Part shown: positions 9,361 to 18,251 of the stretch, piece by piece | Numbering within the stretch: position 1 is the stretch's first letter | How the letters are laid out: every line of letters begins with the position of its first letter | Source of the DNA: Mogibacterium sp. | Lineage (GTDB): Bacteria; Bacillota; Clostridia; Peptostreptococcales; Anaerovoracaceae | Assembly (NCBI GenBank): GCA_017510725.1 | Contig: JAFWMD010000027.1 | Location: 1 to 64,000 of the forward strand | Length of the DNA: 64,000 bases | Direction of reading: 5' to 3' | The notes under the pieces: model-generated | Told to the model about the DNA's origin: nothing | What the model saw: only the letters and a program-made list of their open reading frames with translations | Database searches by the model: none | Program-made: the position numbers and the translations under genes

Positions 9361-10386
9361 TTACATAAGTTCCATGCTGAGCTCGGCATATCCGTCTTCG
9401 AATTCGAGATGCCCGATCGCTCCGTTTACAAGTGTGAATGAAGGTCTTGTGTGACCGATGTCGGCATTCCATATAAGAGGAACATCCATGTCACCGAAAA
9501 CTCTTTCGAGCTGCTCCAGGTAATCATCATCTGTAGCATCACCTGTGAAGCATGTGCGGCCGATAATTACAGCTTTTGCATGTTTGAACAAGCCCATCTG
9601 TTTCAGCCTGTTCATGGAATACATAAGACCCATCGGCGTGAGCTCGAAGTTGTCGAAAAACCAGATCAGTCCGTCATTCTTATATTTATCAGCAAAGCCC
9701 ATGAGATCGACATACGGTGTGCCTATCACTTCGTCTATGACATCAATGCATCCGCCTATCAGCCTGCCCGTCACATCCAGTGCGTCTTCTTCAAACAGCT
9801 CACATTCTTCCGGATCTCCACGAAAAAGAAGCCACTCGACCGGTGCGTCCATTTCGTATTCCTCTGTTTCTTCGTTGTATCCGGTAGAGTTGTAAAGCTC
9901 ATATGAATGCTGCACAGGCAAGTCCCCGAAGATTACCGAGAGGGCATTGAAGTGAAATTCATGAAGAGGTCTCCAGTCCCAGGCGCCTGCATTGACTCCG
10001 TAGATTGTAGCTATGTCTAAAACAGTAGTGAGAAGCATCTCAATAGCCGTAGGGTCTGAATAGCCTGAAAACCATTTTGGATTTCTCTTCACAAGATCCT
10101 GGTCTATATAAGGAAGCATCTCAATAGCATAATCACCGCCCGAAGCACAGAAAACCATGTCGATATCGTCATCTTCAAACAACTCATTGAATTCATTGCC
10201 ACGCACTTCAGCAGGTGCGGAAGGGCAGTCTTCGCTCCTTACACTTTCAGTTTCGCAAGGTATAAGTCCTGTCTGCTCGAGTATATCCAGCGACATGTCA
10301 AAAGAGTCCTGCTTACAGCCAACGCCTGCACTTGGAGCACATATTCCTATATAAGATCCTTCTTGTGGAAACTCAGGATAAATCAT
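9361..10386 (-). CDS. S66-family LD-carboxypeptidase / MccF-like serine peptidase
   Basis: A 341-residue protein of the S66 family, which cleaves L,D-bonds in muropeptides (LdcA) or detoxifies microcin C-type nucleotide peptides (MccF). The nucleophile elbow GYSDPTAI places Ser near residue 110; an acidic residue in FDNFELTP and His in DIGHTRPS complete a Ser-Glu-His triad as known for the family. No signal peptide, so it is cytoplasmic. Its context gives no pathway. Whether it recycles peptidoglycan or hydrolyses an antibiotic peptide cannot be told from sequence alone. Confidence 0.85.
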   Translation of the reverse strand: MIYPEFPQEGSYIGICAPSAGVGCKQDSFDMSLDILEQTGLIPCETESVRSEDCPSAPAEVRGNEFNELFEDDDIDMVFCASGGDYAIEMLPYIDQDLVKRNPKWFSGYSDPTAIEMLLTTVLDIATIYGVNAGAWDWRPLHEFHFNALSVIFGDLPVQHSYELYNSTGYNEETEEYEMDAPVEWLLFRGDPEECELFEEDALDVTGRLIGGCIDVIDEVIGTPYVDLMGFADKYKNDGLIWFFDNFELTPMGLMYSMNRLKQMGLFKHAKAVIIGRTCFTGDATDDDYLEQLERVFGDMDVPLIWNADIGHTRPSFTLVNGAIGHLEFEDGYAELSMELM

Positions 10387-10667
10387 TTTAATTCTCCGTT
10401 TCTGTAAAAATTCCCGGCAATGCCGTGTAAATCATAAAAATAATTATATGCTCGAAGCATAATTGTTTACGTTCGGAATAAAAAACATAACCTGGCAGGT
10501 TTGCCGGATACATGTCAGGGGATGGTATTTGATACTATCCAATAGTGTTTTCGTTAATTAATTGGCAGAAAAAACAATTTGCTGTTGATTCTTAAGGATG
10601 CATTAACAATACGCGGATTCAATTCAAGGGCTCTAAAAGAAAATCACCTAATAAAAAAAGTTAAACA
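10387..10667. other. Non-coding region between the S66 gene and the hydrogenase operon
   Basis: AT-rich and without a convincing gene. A minus-strand TATAAT (10448-10443) may serve the S66 gene. A 9-bp hairpin, GGATGGTAT / ATACTATCC with loop TTG, lies at 10520-10540. TTAACAA at 10603-10609 equals one half of a Rex site, but no matching second half is visible. The rest shows no clear structure. Confidence 0.5.
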
Positions 10668-10696
10668 TTGCCAGAATTCTAACGATATTGTAAAAT
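10668..10696 (+). promoter_or_regulatory. SigA-type promoter of the hydrogenase operon
   Basis: TTGCCA (10668-10673), 17-bp spacer, TAAAAT (10691-10696). Predicted start near 10703, giving a leader of about 90 bases to the first gene. Confidence 0.65.
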
Positions 10697-10794
10697 AACT
10701 ATGAGTGGTGGAATGCTTGTAAGTATTGAAATTTCAGGCATTAATCCCCATTAAGTTTGTAGGAATTAGATAAGTATAAAGGAGGCACTAGCAG

Positions 10795-11283
10795 ATGAAA
10801 GTATCGAGCGTTCCTTTCAAGGGAACTAAAGATCAGGAAGCCAAACTGCTCGAAGTGATCGCCAAGTACAAAGGCCAGAAGGGAGCACTGATGCCTATCA
10901 TGCAGGAGGCACAGAATATCTACGGATATCTTCCTTACCAGGTACAGAAGATCATTTCTGATGAGACAGGTATTCCTATCGAAAAGATTTACGGTGTAGC
11001 TACTTTCTATGCGCAGTTCTCGATGTCGCCTAAGGGCAAGTATATCGTATCGGTATGTCTCGGTACGGCTTGCTATGTTAAGGGCGCTGGCAAGGTTCTC
11101 GAAGAAGTTGAGGCCAAGCTTGGAATCGGCGACGGCGAATGCACCCCTGACGGCAAGTTCTCTCTCGAGGTTTGCCGCTGCGTAGGCGCATGCGGACTGG
11201 CACCTGTTATGATCGTTGCAGGAGATGTATATGGTAAGATGACCCCTGACAGAGTCGGCGGCATCCTTGCGAAATACGAATAA
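10795..11283 (+). CDS. hydC: [FeFe] hydrogenase subunit HydC / NuoE-like [2Fe-2S] protein
   Basis: A 162-residue thioredoxin-fold ferredoxin homologous to NuoE. After an N-terminal helical part come the four [2Fe-2S] ligands, in CLGTAC (Cx4C) and CRCVGAC (the last Cys pair three apart). It is the small electron-transfer subunit of the three-subunit hydrogenase encoded with the next two genes. GGAGGC nine bases before ATG is the ribosome-binding site. The order hydC-hydB-hydA, with 20 and 15 bases between genes, matches bifurcating hydrogenase operons of Thermotoga and acetogens. Confidence 0.93.
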   Translation: MKVSSVPFKGTKDQEAKLLEVIAKYKGQKGALMPIMQEAQNIYGYLPYQVQKIISDETGIPIEKIYGVATFYAQFSMSPKGKYIVSVCLGTACYVKGAGKVLEEVEAKLGIGDGECTPDGKFSLEVCRCVGACGLAPVMIVAGDVYGKMTPDRVGGILAKYE

Positions 11284-11303
11284 CGCATAATGGAGGGCAA
11301 GTC

Positions 11304-13181
11304 ATGAAAACACTGCAAGAATTAAAAGACATTAAAGCGGCAAAGGGCGGTCAGGTCGATATCAGATTCAATCCTGACACTGCTGAAGAAGCCGTAAAGA
11401 CCTACATCCTCGTATGCGGAGGTACCGGCTGCCAGTCAAACCACAGCGTTGAGGTCATGGACGAACTCAACAGTCTGATCGACGCTGCAGGCAAGAAGGA
11501 CGAGATCCAGGTCATCCAGACAGGCTGCCAGGGACTCTGTGCTAAGGGACCTATCATGGTAGTCCATCCGGGTAACGTTTTCTATCAGGAAGTAAAGCCT
11601 GATATGGTAGAGCGCATCTTCAATGAGCATATCCTCGGCGGAACACCTGTTGATGAATATCTCATGGTAGAAGAGCTCCCTAACGGTGAGAAGATCCATT
11701 ACGTTGATTCTCCGTTCTATAAGGATCAGCTGAGAATGGCTCTCCGTAACTGCGGAAAGATCGACCCTGAAGATATCGATGAGTACATCGCAAGAGACGG
11801 ATATCAGGCTCTTGCAAAGGCTCTTCTGGAGATGACTCCGGACGATGTTATCAAGGAAGTCGTTGATTCGGGACTCAGAGGCCGTGGAGGCGGCGGATTC
11901 CCGACCGGAAAGAAGTGGATGTTCGCATCCGCTAACAGAGGAAAAGTCCAGAAGTTCGTAGCCTGCAACGCTGACGAAGGCGACCCGGGCGCATTCATGG
12001 ACAGATCCATCCTTGAGGGTGACCCTCATTCAGTACTCGAAGCTATGGCTATCGCCGGATATGCTATCGGCGCTAACCAGGGCTACATCTACGTAAGAGC
12101 TGAGTATCCTATCGCAGTCGACAGACTGAAGATCGCTCTCGATCAGGCCAGAGACTATGGCGTGCTCGGAAAGAACATCTTCGGTTCGGGATTCGACTTC
12201 GACGTAGACCTCAGACTTGGTGCAGGAGCGTTCGTATGCGGCGAAGAAACAGCTCTGATGACCTCCATCGAGGGCAACAGAGGTGAGCCTCGTCCTCGTC
12301 CTCCATTCCCTGCTGTAAAGGGTCTGTTCGCTCAGCCAACAGTACTCAACAACGTTGAGACTTACGCAAACATCCCACAGATCATCCTCAACGGTGCAAG
12401 CTGGTTCAACCAGTACGGCACAGAGACATCAAAGGGAACAAAAGTATTCGCTCTCGGCGGCAAGGTCAACAACACTGGTCTCGTAGAGGTTCCTATGGGA
12501 GCTACTCTGAGACAGGTAGTAGAAGAGATCGGCGGCGGAGTTCCTAACGGAAAGAAGTTCAAGGCTGCTCAGACAGGCGGACCTTCCGGCGGATGTATCC
12601 CTGCTAAGTCATACGATGTTCCTATCGATTACGAGTCACTCAAGGCTATCGGTTCCATGATGGGATCCGGCGGAATGATCGTACTCGACGAGGACAACTG
12701 CATGGTAGATATCGCTAAGTTCTACCTCGGATTCACAGTAAGCGAATCCTGCGGAAAGTGCACACCATGCCGTATCGGTACAAAGCGCATGCTCGAGATT
12801 CTCGAGAAGATCTCAGCAGGCAGAGGCGAGATCGAAGATCTCGACAAACTCGATGAGCTGGCTCACTACATCCAGGCTAACGCTCTCTGCGGACTTGGAC
12901 AGACAGCTCCGAACCCGATTCTCTCGACAATCGAGCACTTCAGAGATGAGTATGAAGCACACATCATCGACAAGAGATGTCCTGCAGGCGTCTGCAAGGC
13001 ACTGCTCAACTACGTGATCGATCCAGAGAAGTGCAAGGGCTGCACAAAGTGTGCCCGCAACTGCCCGGTCGGCGCTATCACAGGCGCTGTCAAGCAGCCA
13101 CACGTTATTGATCCGGCTAAATGCATCAAGTGCGGTGCCTGCATGGAGAACTGCGCATTCGGTGCAATAAGCAGAAAGTAA
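11304..13181 (+). CDS. hydB: [FeFe] hydrogenase flavoprotein subunit HydB / NuoF-like
   Basis: 625 residues in HydB order. An N-terminal thioredoxin-like [2Fe-2S] domain (about residues 30-115, GCQGLCAKGP) precedes the FMN/NAD-binding core with GRGGGGFPTGKKW. An SLBB region and a [4Fe-4S] site SCGKCTPCR follow, and the C-terminus is a 2[4Fe-4S] ferredoxin (CKGCTKCARNC and CIKCGACMENC). It oxidises NADH or reduces NAD+ and shares electrons between NAD and ferredoxin in the complex. The extra N- and C-terminal cluster domains distinguish it from plain NuoF and point to the bifurcating type. Confidence 0.93.
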   Translation: MKTLQELKDIKAAKGGQVDIRFNPDTAEEAVKTYILVCGGTGCQSNHSVEVMDELNSLIDAAGKKDEIQVIQTGCQGLCAKGPIMVVHPGNVFYQEVKPDMVERIFNEHILGGTPVDEYLMVEELPNGEKIHYVDSPFYKDQLRMALRNCGKIDPEDIDEYIARDGYQALAKALLEMTPDDVIKEVVDSGLRGRGGGGFPTGKKWMFASANRGKVQKFVACNADEGDPGAFMDRSILEGDPHSVLEAMAIAGYAIGANQGYIYVRAEYPIAVDRLKIALDQARDYGVLGKNIFGSGFDFDVDLRLGAGAFVCGEETALMTSIEGNRGEPRPRPPFPAVKGLFAQPTVLNNVETYANIPQIILNGASWFNQYGTETSKGTKVFALGGKVNNTGLVEVPMGATLRQVVEEIGGGVPNGKKFKAAQTGGPSGGCIPAKSYDVPIDYESLKAIGSMMGSGGMIVLDEDNCMVDIAKFYLGFTVSESCGKCTPCRIGTKRMLEILEKISAGRGEIEDLDKLDELAHYIQANALCGLGQTAPNPILSTIEHFRDEYEAHIIDKRCPAGVCKALLNYVIDPEKCKGCTKCARNCPVGAITGAVKQPHVIDPAKCIKCGACMENCAFGAISRK

Positions 13182-13196
13182 GGGGAGGTGAACACA

Positions 13197-14957
13197 ATGG
13201 CAGATATCAAAGTAACAGTTGATAATATTACTGTAACTGTTCCGGAAGGTTCCACCCTGCTGGATGCAGCTCATAAGGCGGGCATCGACGTTCCTACATT
13301 ATGCTATCTGAGAGACATCAACGAGATCGGTGCCTGCAGAATGTGCGTTTGTGAGGTAGTTGGAGCTAGAGCTCTTGTCGCTGCCTGCGTATACCCATGC
13401 ACAGACGGTATGGTAGCATATACCAATACCGAGAAAATCAAGGACTACAGACGTAAAACTCTTCAGCTGATCCTGTCCGATCACGATCAGGACTGCCTCG
13501 GCTGCGTAAGATCCACAGACTGCGAACTTCAGGCTCTCTGCAAACGCTATGGCGTTGAGAAGACTGACTACTATGCAGGTGTTAAGAATGAATTCGTTAT
13601 CGATGCTTCTTCGGCTTCGATCGTAAGAGACAACAACAAGTGCATCCTCTGCAGAAGATGTACAGCTGCATGCGAGAAGTATCAGAGCATCGGCGTTATC
13701 GGCGCCAATGACAGAGGATTCGCTACTCATATCGGCAGCGCATTCGAGCTTCCTCTCGCAGAGACAAGCTGCGTAAACTGCGGACAGTGCATCGTTGCAT
13801 GCCCGGTTGGCGCACTGCATGAAGTAGATGCTACTCAGGCTGTCAAGACTGCTCTTGCAGATCCTTCGAAGACAGTAGTCGTTCAGGCTGCTCCATCCGT
13901 CAGAGTCGGACTCGGCGAATGCTTCGGCATGCCGATCGGCGCTGAGGTAGAAGGCAAGATGGCTGCAGGCATGAGAAGACTCGGATTCGATGCTGTATTC
14001 GATACCAACTTCTCAGCTGACCTCACAATCGTTGAGGAAGCTAACGAGCTCATTGAGAGAGTTACAAAGGGCGGCGTGCTCCCTATGATCACATCCTGCT
14101 CACCTGGATGGATCAAGTTCATCGAGCACTACTATCCTGAACTTCTCCCGAACGTATCGTCCTGCAAGTCGCCGCAGCAGATGTTCGGTGGCGTAGTAAA
14201 GACCTTCTGGGCTGAGAAGAAGGGCATCGATCCTAAGGACATCGTTTCCGTATCGATCATGCCATGCACGGCTAAGAAGTTCGAGTGCGGCAGAGACGAT
14301 CAGTCTGCAGCAGGAGTACCTGATGTAGATTATGCTCTGACAACAAGAGAACTCGGCAGACTCATCAACGAGGCCGGTATTGACTTCGTAAATCTGCCGG
14401 ACGAGCCATATGATGATCCTCTGGGCGAGAGCACAGGTGCTGCTGTAATCTTCGGCGCAACAGGCGGAGTTATGGAAGCTGCTCTCAGAACAGCTGTTGA
14501 ATGGATCACAGGACAGCAGCTCGGCAAGGATCTCCTCGAGTTCAAGGATGTCCGTGGTGTTGAAGGCGTAAAGGAAGCAAGCTACAAGGTTGGCGACCTC
14601 GAAGTAAGCGTTGCCGTAGCTTCCGGACTTGCTAACGCACGTAAAGTACTTGAGATGGTCAAGTCAGGCGAGAAGAACTACACATTCATCGAAATCATGG
14701 CTTGCCCGGGCGGATGCGTAAACGGCGGCGGACAGCCACACGTTCCATCCAAGATCAAGAACTTCATCGATGTTCGTGAAGTAAGAGCTAAGGGCCTGTA
14801 TGACCTCGATGCAGCAAGACCTCTGAGAAGATCTCATGAGAATCCAAGCATCAAGGCAATCTACGATGAGTACTTCGGATCATATGGAAGCCACAAGGCT
14901 CACGAAGTTCTGCATACAACTTATGTTGCACGCAAGGTAAATGCAGATCACGAGTAA
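13197..14957 (+). CDS. hydA: [FeFe] hydrogenase catalytic subunit HydA
   Basis: 586 residues. An N-terminal NuoG-like part carries a [2Fe-2S] domain (CYLRDINEIGACRMC), a His-ligated cluster site (HDQDCLGC, then TDC), and a 2[4Fe-4S] ferredoxin (CILCRRCTAAC, CVNCGQCIVAC). The H-domain motifs are L1 TSCSPGW (Cys301-Ser302), L2 MPCTAKKFE and L3 EIMACPGGCVNGGGQP. L1 has Ser where clostridial CpI has the second Cys of TSCCPGW; see findings. With HydB and HydC it forms an NAD- and ferredoxin-linked hydrogenase. I take ATG 13197, not GTG 13188, because GGGGAGGTG ends six bases before it. No maturation genes (hydEFG) lie nearby. Confidence 0.95.
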   Translation: MADIKVTVDNITVTVPEGSTLLDAAHKAGIDVPTLCYLRDINEIGACRMCVCEVVGARALVAACVYPCTDGMVAYTNTEKIKDYRRKTLQLILSDHDQDCLGCVRSTDCELQALCKRYGVEKTDYYAGVKNEFVIDASSASIVRDNNKCILCRRCTAACEKYQSIGVIGANDRGFATHIGSAFELPLAETSCVNCGQCIVACPVGALHEVDATQAVKTALADPSKTVVVQAAPSVRVGLGECFGMPIGAEVEGKMAAGMRRLGFDAVFDTNFSADLTIVEEANELIERVTKGGVLPMITSCSPGWIKFIEHYYPELLPNVSSCKSPQQMFGGVVKTFWAEKKGIDPKDIVSVSIMPCTAKKFECGRDDQSAAGVPDVDYALTTRELGRLINEAGIDFVNLPDEPYDDPLGESTGAAVIFGATGGVMEAALRTAVEWITGQQLGKDLLEFKDVRGVEGVKEASYKVGDLEVSVAVASGLANARKVLEMVKSGEKNYTFIEIMACPGGCVNGGGQPHVPSKIKNFIDVREVRAKGLYDLDAARPLRRSHENPSIKAIYDEYFGSYGSHKAHEVLHTTYVARKVNADHE

Positions 14958-15260
14958 GGTTTTCTTCCGATCATACGGCGTTGCCGTAAGGTCGAGAACC
15001 TTGATCTTCGGAGGCAAGCTCCTCCGATAAAAAGCTTGTCTTTTTCGCTCTATATAAGCAACAATGTTTAAGAGCTGTCCCGGTAAAACGGGGCAGCTTT
15101 TTTTGCTTAAAAATGGCAGCGAAAAAAGCCTGAGCGAGATGGTCCGAGGAGGAGCGAAGTCGACGGAGATCAATGCTTCCATCATTACGGCAACGCCGTG
15201 TTTTTGAGGGAAGCATTACGACGGGGCACGAGCGGAAGGTTTTATTTCGCCGCAATTAGG
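14958..15260. other. Structured non-coding tract downstream of hydA
   Basis: No convincing gene. Many hairpins are packed here: ACGGC/GCCGT (14975-14987), AAGGT/ACCTT (14988-15002), TCGGAGG/CCTCCGA (15008-15027), TTTTTCGCT with AGCGAAAAA (15041-15049 with 15118-15126) around the terminator, TTGATCTTCG with CGGAGATCAA (15001-15010 with 15164-15173), and AATGCTTCC/GGAAGCATT (15172-15217) enclosing a second ACGGC/GCCGT hairpin followed by five T's. Weak antisense frames across it look like chance. Confidence 0.6.
15073..15105 (+). terminator. Terminator of the hydCBA operon
   Basis: Stem AGCTGTCCCG (15073-15082) / CGGGGCAGCT (15089-15098), one G-T pair, loop GTAAAA, followed by a run of seven T's. 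Confidence 0.9.
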
Positions 15261-15298
15261 TAAAGGAGGCTGTGGGCGTTTAAAAAAGGGGACTGTTG

Positions 15299-15307
15299 TG
15301 ATACAAT
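15299..15307 (+). promoter_or_regulatory. Extended -10 promoter for the M18 aminopeptidase gene
   Basis: TGA then TACAAT (15302-15307), an extended -10. TTTAAA at 15279-15284 could be a weak -35 (17-bp spacer). The gene starts 50 bases downstream. Confidence 0.5.
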
Positions 15308-15357
15308 GTTATGGCGTCTGACCAGGACGCAAAATAACTGTCACTACGGAGGAAAAA

Positions 15358-16737
15358 ATGATACACGATAATGCTTGGTTAACTTACAGCGCTGAGGATC
15401 TGAAGGAACTTGAGAAACTTAGCGCTGATTATATTGGGTTTCTGAACAACGGCAAGACTGAACGCGAATGTGCAGTGCAGCTTGTCGAAATGGCAAAGGG
15501 GAAGGGATACAGAGATCTTGCCGATATCATAAAAAATGATGAAAAACTGGCAAGTGGCGATAAAGTTTACGCCGTAAACATGGGCAAAATGGTGATGATG
15601 CTCAATATCGGAGAGGATATCATCAATGACGGAATGAACATACTGGGTGCTCATATCGATTCTCCTAGACTCGATCTCAAGCAGAATCCTCTGTATGAGT
15701 CGGATGAACTTGCTTACCTTGACACACATTATTATGGCGGTATCAAGAAGTATCAGTATGTTACACTGCCTCTTGCACTTCACGGTGTAGTTGTAAAGAC
15801 TGACGGTACGAAGATAACTGTTAATATCGGTGAAAAGGATGATGATCCTGTATTTATCATAAGCGACATTCTTATTCATCTGGCATCAGAGCAGATGAAT
15901 AAGATCGCAGCAAAAGCAGTAGAGGGCGAATCCCTTGACATTCTTGTAGGAAGCAAGCCTCTTAAGGGAGAAGAAAAAGATGCCGTTAAGGCACAGCTGC
16001 TAGATCTTCTGAAGAGAGAGTATGGTATCGAAGAGGATGACTTTGTTTCAGCTGAGATAGAAGCTGTTCCTGCCGGCAAAGCAAGAGAGGCAGGTTTTGA
16101 CCGTTCTATGATAGTCGGATATGGGCATGATGACAGATGCTGTGCATTTCCTTCAGCTGCGGCAATGTTTGATGTAGTCGATCCTAAGACTACGTCCTGT
16201 GGACTCTTTGTAGACAAAGAGGAGATCGGAAGTGTAGGGGCTACCGGAATGGAGTCTCATTTCTTTGAGGATATGATGAGAGAGATTCTCGACAGAATGG
16301 GCATTTACAGCGAACTCAACCTGGCAAGATGCCTTAGAAACAGCCGTATGCTCAGTTCAGATGTCAGCTCAGCATATGATCCGCTTTATGCAGACAGATT
16401 TGAAAAGAAAAATACGGCAAAGCTCGGGCATGGACTCACTTTCAATAAATACACCGGCGCAAGAGGAAAATCCGGTGCAAATGACGCTAATGCTGAATAC
16501 CTCGGTTTGATCAGAAGAGTTCTGGATAAACACGGTGTCGTTTATCAGACTTCCGAACTCGGCAAGGTAGATGCAGGCGGCGGTGGAACGATTGCTTATA
16601 TTCTGTCACTGTACGGCATGCAGGTCGTTGACTGCGGAGTACCGATCCTGTCGATGCATTCCCCATGGGAGACACTCAGCAAATCCGACCTTTACGAAGC
16701 CTTTAAAGGATATAAGGCATTCCTGATCGAATGCTAG
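15358..16737 (+). CDS. M18-family zinc aminopeptidase
   Basis: A 459-residue cytoplasmic aminopeptidase of the M18 family, which releases N-terminal residues from peptides, often acidic ones. Zinc-ligand regions are visible: GAHIDSPRLD (His, and Asp nearby), FVDKEEIGSVGATG (the catalytic Glu pair), and MHSPWETLSKSD at the C-terminus (His ligand). GGAGG lies before the ATG. Members in Clostridia are about 430-460 residues, as here. The following TTG-initiated membrane protein gene starts 17 bases later and is probably in the same transcript. Confidence 0.92.
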   Translation: MIHDNAWLTYSAEDLKELEKLSADYIGFLNNGKTERECAVQLVEMAKGKGYRDLADIIKNDEKLASGDKVYAVNMGKMVMMLNIGEDIINDGMNILGAHIDSPRLDLKQNPLYESDELAYLDTHYYGGIKKYQYVTLPLALHGVVVKTDGTKITVNIGEKDDDPVFIISDILIHLASEQMNKIAAKAVEGESLDILVGSKPLKGEEKDAVKAQLLDLLKREYGIEEDDFVSAEIEAVPAGKAREAGFDRSMIVGYGHDDRCCAFPSAAAMFDVVDPKTTSCGLFVDKEEIGSVGATGMESHFFEDMMREILDRMGIYSELNLARCLRNSRMLSSDVSSAYDPLYADRFEKKNTAKLGHGLTFNKYTGARGKSGANDANAEYLGLIRRVLDKHGVVYQTSELGKVDAGGGGTIAYILSLYGMQVVDCGVPILSMHSPWETLSKSDLYEAFKGYKAFLIEC

Positions 16738-16754
16738 AATGACAGGAGGACTAT

Positions 16755-17210
16755 TTGTTCAAGGCTGCGATTATAACATTCCTGATGGCCATGGTGCCTG
16801 TAATAGAACTTAGAGGAGCGATCCCTTACGGTGTTATCGCAGGACTTAGTGTGCCTGCAGCGTTCATTCTGGCGGTCATCGGCAATCTCGTTCCGATACC
16901 TGTACTTGTGGTCTTTACCCGAAAGATTTTCGGATGGCTCAGAACGATCAGCTCGGGGCTCGACAGATTTGTCAGCAAACTTGAGGCAAAGGCTGAGAAA
17001 AACAAGGAAGTGGTGCTGAAATACGAGTTCTGGGGACTGGTTCTGCTTGTAGCTATTCCTTTGCCGGGCACAGGAGCATGGACAGGAGCTCTTGTAGCTG
17101 CGATGATGGATATGCGGCTAAAGAGGGCGATGCCGGCAATTATTCTGGGTGTGCTGATCGCAGGAGTCATTGTGACTACCGTCACATACGGAGCAGGTGC
17201 ACTGTTCTGA
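16755..17210 (+). CDS. Small multidrug export-family membrane protein (COG2426-like)
   Basis: 151 residues, mostly hydrophobic, with about four transmembrane helices. The start MFKAAIITFLMAMVPVIELR and the later block IPLPGTGAWTG are recognisable for the family named small multi-drug export protein (Sm_multidrug_ex). The transport role is by family name only. Translation starts at TTG 16755, five bases after AGGAGG. It lies 17 bases after the aminopeptidase stop and ends just before a long bidirectional terminator. Confidence 0.82.
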   Translation: MFKAAIITFLMAMVPVIELRGAIPYGVIAGLSVPAAFILAVIGNLVPIPVLVVFTRKIFGWLRTISSGLDRFVSKLEAKAEKNKEVVLKYEFWGLVLLVAIPLPGTGAWTGALVAAMMDMRLKRAMPAIILGVLIAGVIVTTVTYGAGALF

Positions 17211-17221
17211 TAAATGAAATT

Positions 17222-17254
17222 AACAAAACCCGGTTCTTTGAACCGGGTTTTGTT
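17222..17254. terminator. Bidirectional terminator with 15-bp perfect stem
   Basis: Arms 17222-17236 and 17240-17254, core AAAACCCGGTTC / GAACCGGGTTTT, loop TTT. It serves the convergent membrane-protein and proC units. Confidence 0.92.
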
Positions 17255-17264
17255 GTGGAACGAT

Positions 17265-18065
17265 TTACTTGCCTTTGCCGAGCTCCTTGGTGCGCTCTGT
17301 CGATTTAATGACTGTGTCGATGAATGCTCCGCGTACACCGTGCTCCTCAAGCGTCTTGATTCCTACGATGGTGTTGCCGCCAGGCGAGCAAACCTGATCT
17401 TTCAGGAACCCTGGATGCTGACCGGTCTCAAGAACCATTTTGGCTGCGCCCATGACTGTCTGTGCTGCGAGATTCTGTGCAGTCTTGCGAGGAAGACCTT
17501 TAGCGACTCCGCCGTCTGTAAGCGCTTCAATGACAAGGTAGATATATGCCGGACCTGCTCCTGAAAGGCCACAAGCAGTATCGATGAGGTCTTCAGACAT
17601 CCACTCGACTATTCCCAGAGATTCAAACAGTTTTTGTGCGAAAGCTTTTTCCTCGTCAGTAAGATCTGTGCCGGAATCAAGAGCAAATGCTCCCATTCCG
17701 ACAAGAGCAGGGGTGTTAGGCATGAGCCTGAGCAGTCTGAAGCTGCCGCCTGTCATTTTACGAATCGTTTCGGTGGTGAGTCCGGCCATGATGGAGATCA
17801 TAGCCTTGCCGTCAAGGGTGTCGCCGAGTTCTGCCAGAGCTCCTGCAGCATACTGAGGCTTAACGCATGAGAGAAGGATATCGGCTTTTTCGCCAAGTTC
17901 CTTGTTGCTCGATACGATATTGCATCCGAGTCCGGCATACTTGTCGGTAATAGCCTTCGAAACATCATATACATATACGTCTTCAGGTTTAACTACGCCT
18001 GCCTTGATAGCTCCGGAGAGGATAGCTCCTCCCATTGCTCCTGCGCCAAGAAATCCTATTTTCAT
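17265..18065 (-). CDS. proC: Pyrroline-5-carboxylate reductase
   Basis: A 266-residue enzyme for the last step of proline synthesis, reducing pyrroline-5-carboxylate with NAD(P)H. The N-terminal Rossmann motif GAGAMGGAI follows the start directly; MPNTPALVGMG and the C-terminal LSGAGPAYIY block are family hallmarks. The frame is open 18 codons upstream, but ATG 18065 has GGAGG five bases before it. No other proline gene (proA, proB) is adjacent. Confidence 0.96.
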   Translation of the reverse strand: MKIGFLGAGAMGGAILSGAIKAGVVKPEDVYVYDVSKAITDKYAGLGCNIVSSNKELGEKADILLSCVKPQYAAGALAELGDTLDGKAMISIMAGLTTETIRKMTGGSFRLLRLMPNTPALVGMGAFALDSGTDLTDEEKAFAQKLFESLGIVEWMSEDLIDTACGLSGAGPAYIYLVIEALTDGGVAKGLPRKTAQNLAAQTVMGAAKMVLETGQHPGFLKDQVCSPGGNTIVGIKTLEEHGVRGAFIDTVIKSTERTKELGKGK

Positions 18066-18168
18066 TTTATCCTCCATATGAAAGTGCCTGATACATTGAA
18101 TACGTAACCATTGTAACACTCAGCGGCTGTAGTGTTTCAAGTTATTTTATAAACTATTCTGAGCATTA

Positions 18169-18197
18169 TTTACAAACAGATGTTCAAGTGCTACAAT
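18169..18197 (+). promoter_or_regulatory. Promoter of the radical SAM-lexA operon
   Basis: TTTACA (18169-18174), 17-bp spacer, TACAAT (18192-18197) preceded by TGC, so also an extended -10. The predicted start near 18204 lies downstream of the upstream in-frame ATG 18180 and so excludes it as the start codon. Confidence 0.75.
18174..18185. promoter_or_regulatory. LexA operator (CHEO box)
   Basis: AAACAGATGTTC matches the Gram-positive LexA site GAAC-N4-GTTC at 7 of 8 fixed bases. It lies between the -35 and -10, a classic repressor position. It shares AACA(G/A)ATGTTC with the second box at 62753-62764. Confidence 0.72.
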
Positions 18198-18251
18198 CTA
18201 CGGGTAAGACACACTGGTGTAAAAGGCTTTATACAACTGGGATACACACAA

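Noticed and set aside
10592..10609. Possible Rex operator before the hydrogenase operon
   Set aside because: Only the right half TTAACAA matches; the left half agrees at three of seven positions.
13188..13196. GTG 13188 as hydA start
   Set aside because: It lies inside the ribosome-binding sequence; ATG 13197 is correctly spaced.
14880..15255. Antisense open frames across the hydA 3' end and following hairpin tract
   Set aside because: No ribosome-binding site, no recognisable family, and they cross the strong terminator and stems; better explained by RNA structure.
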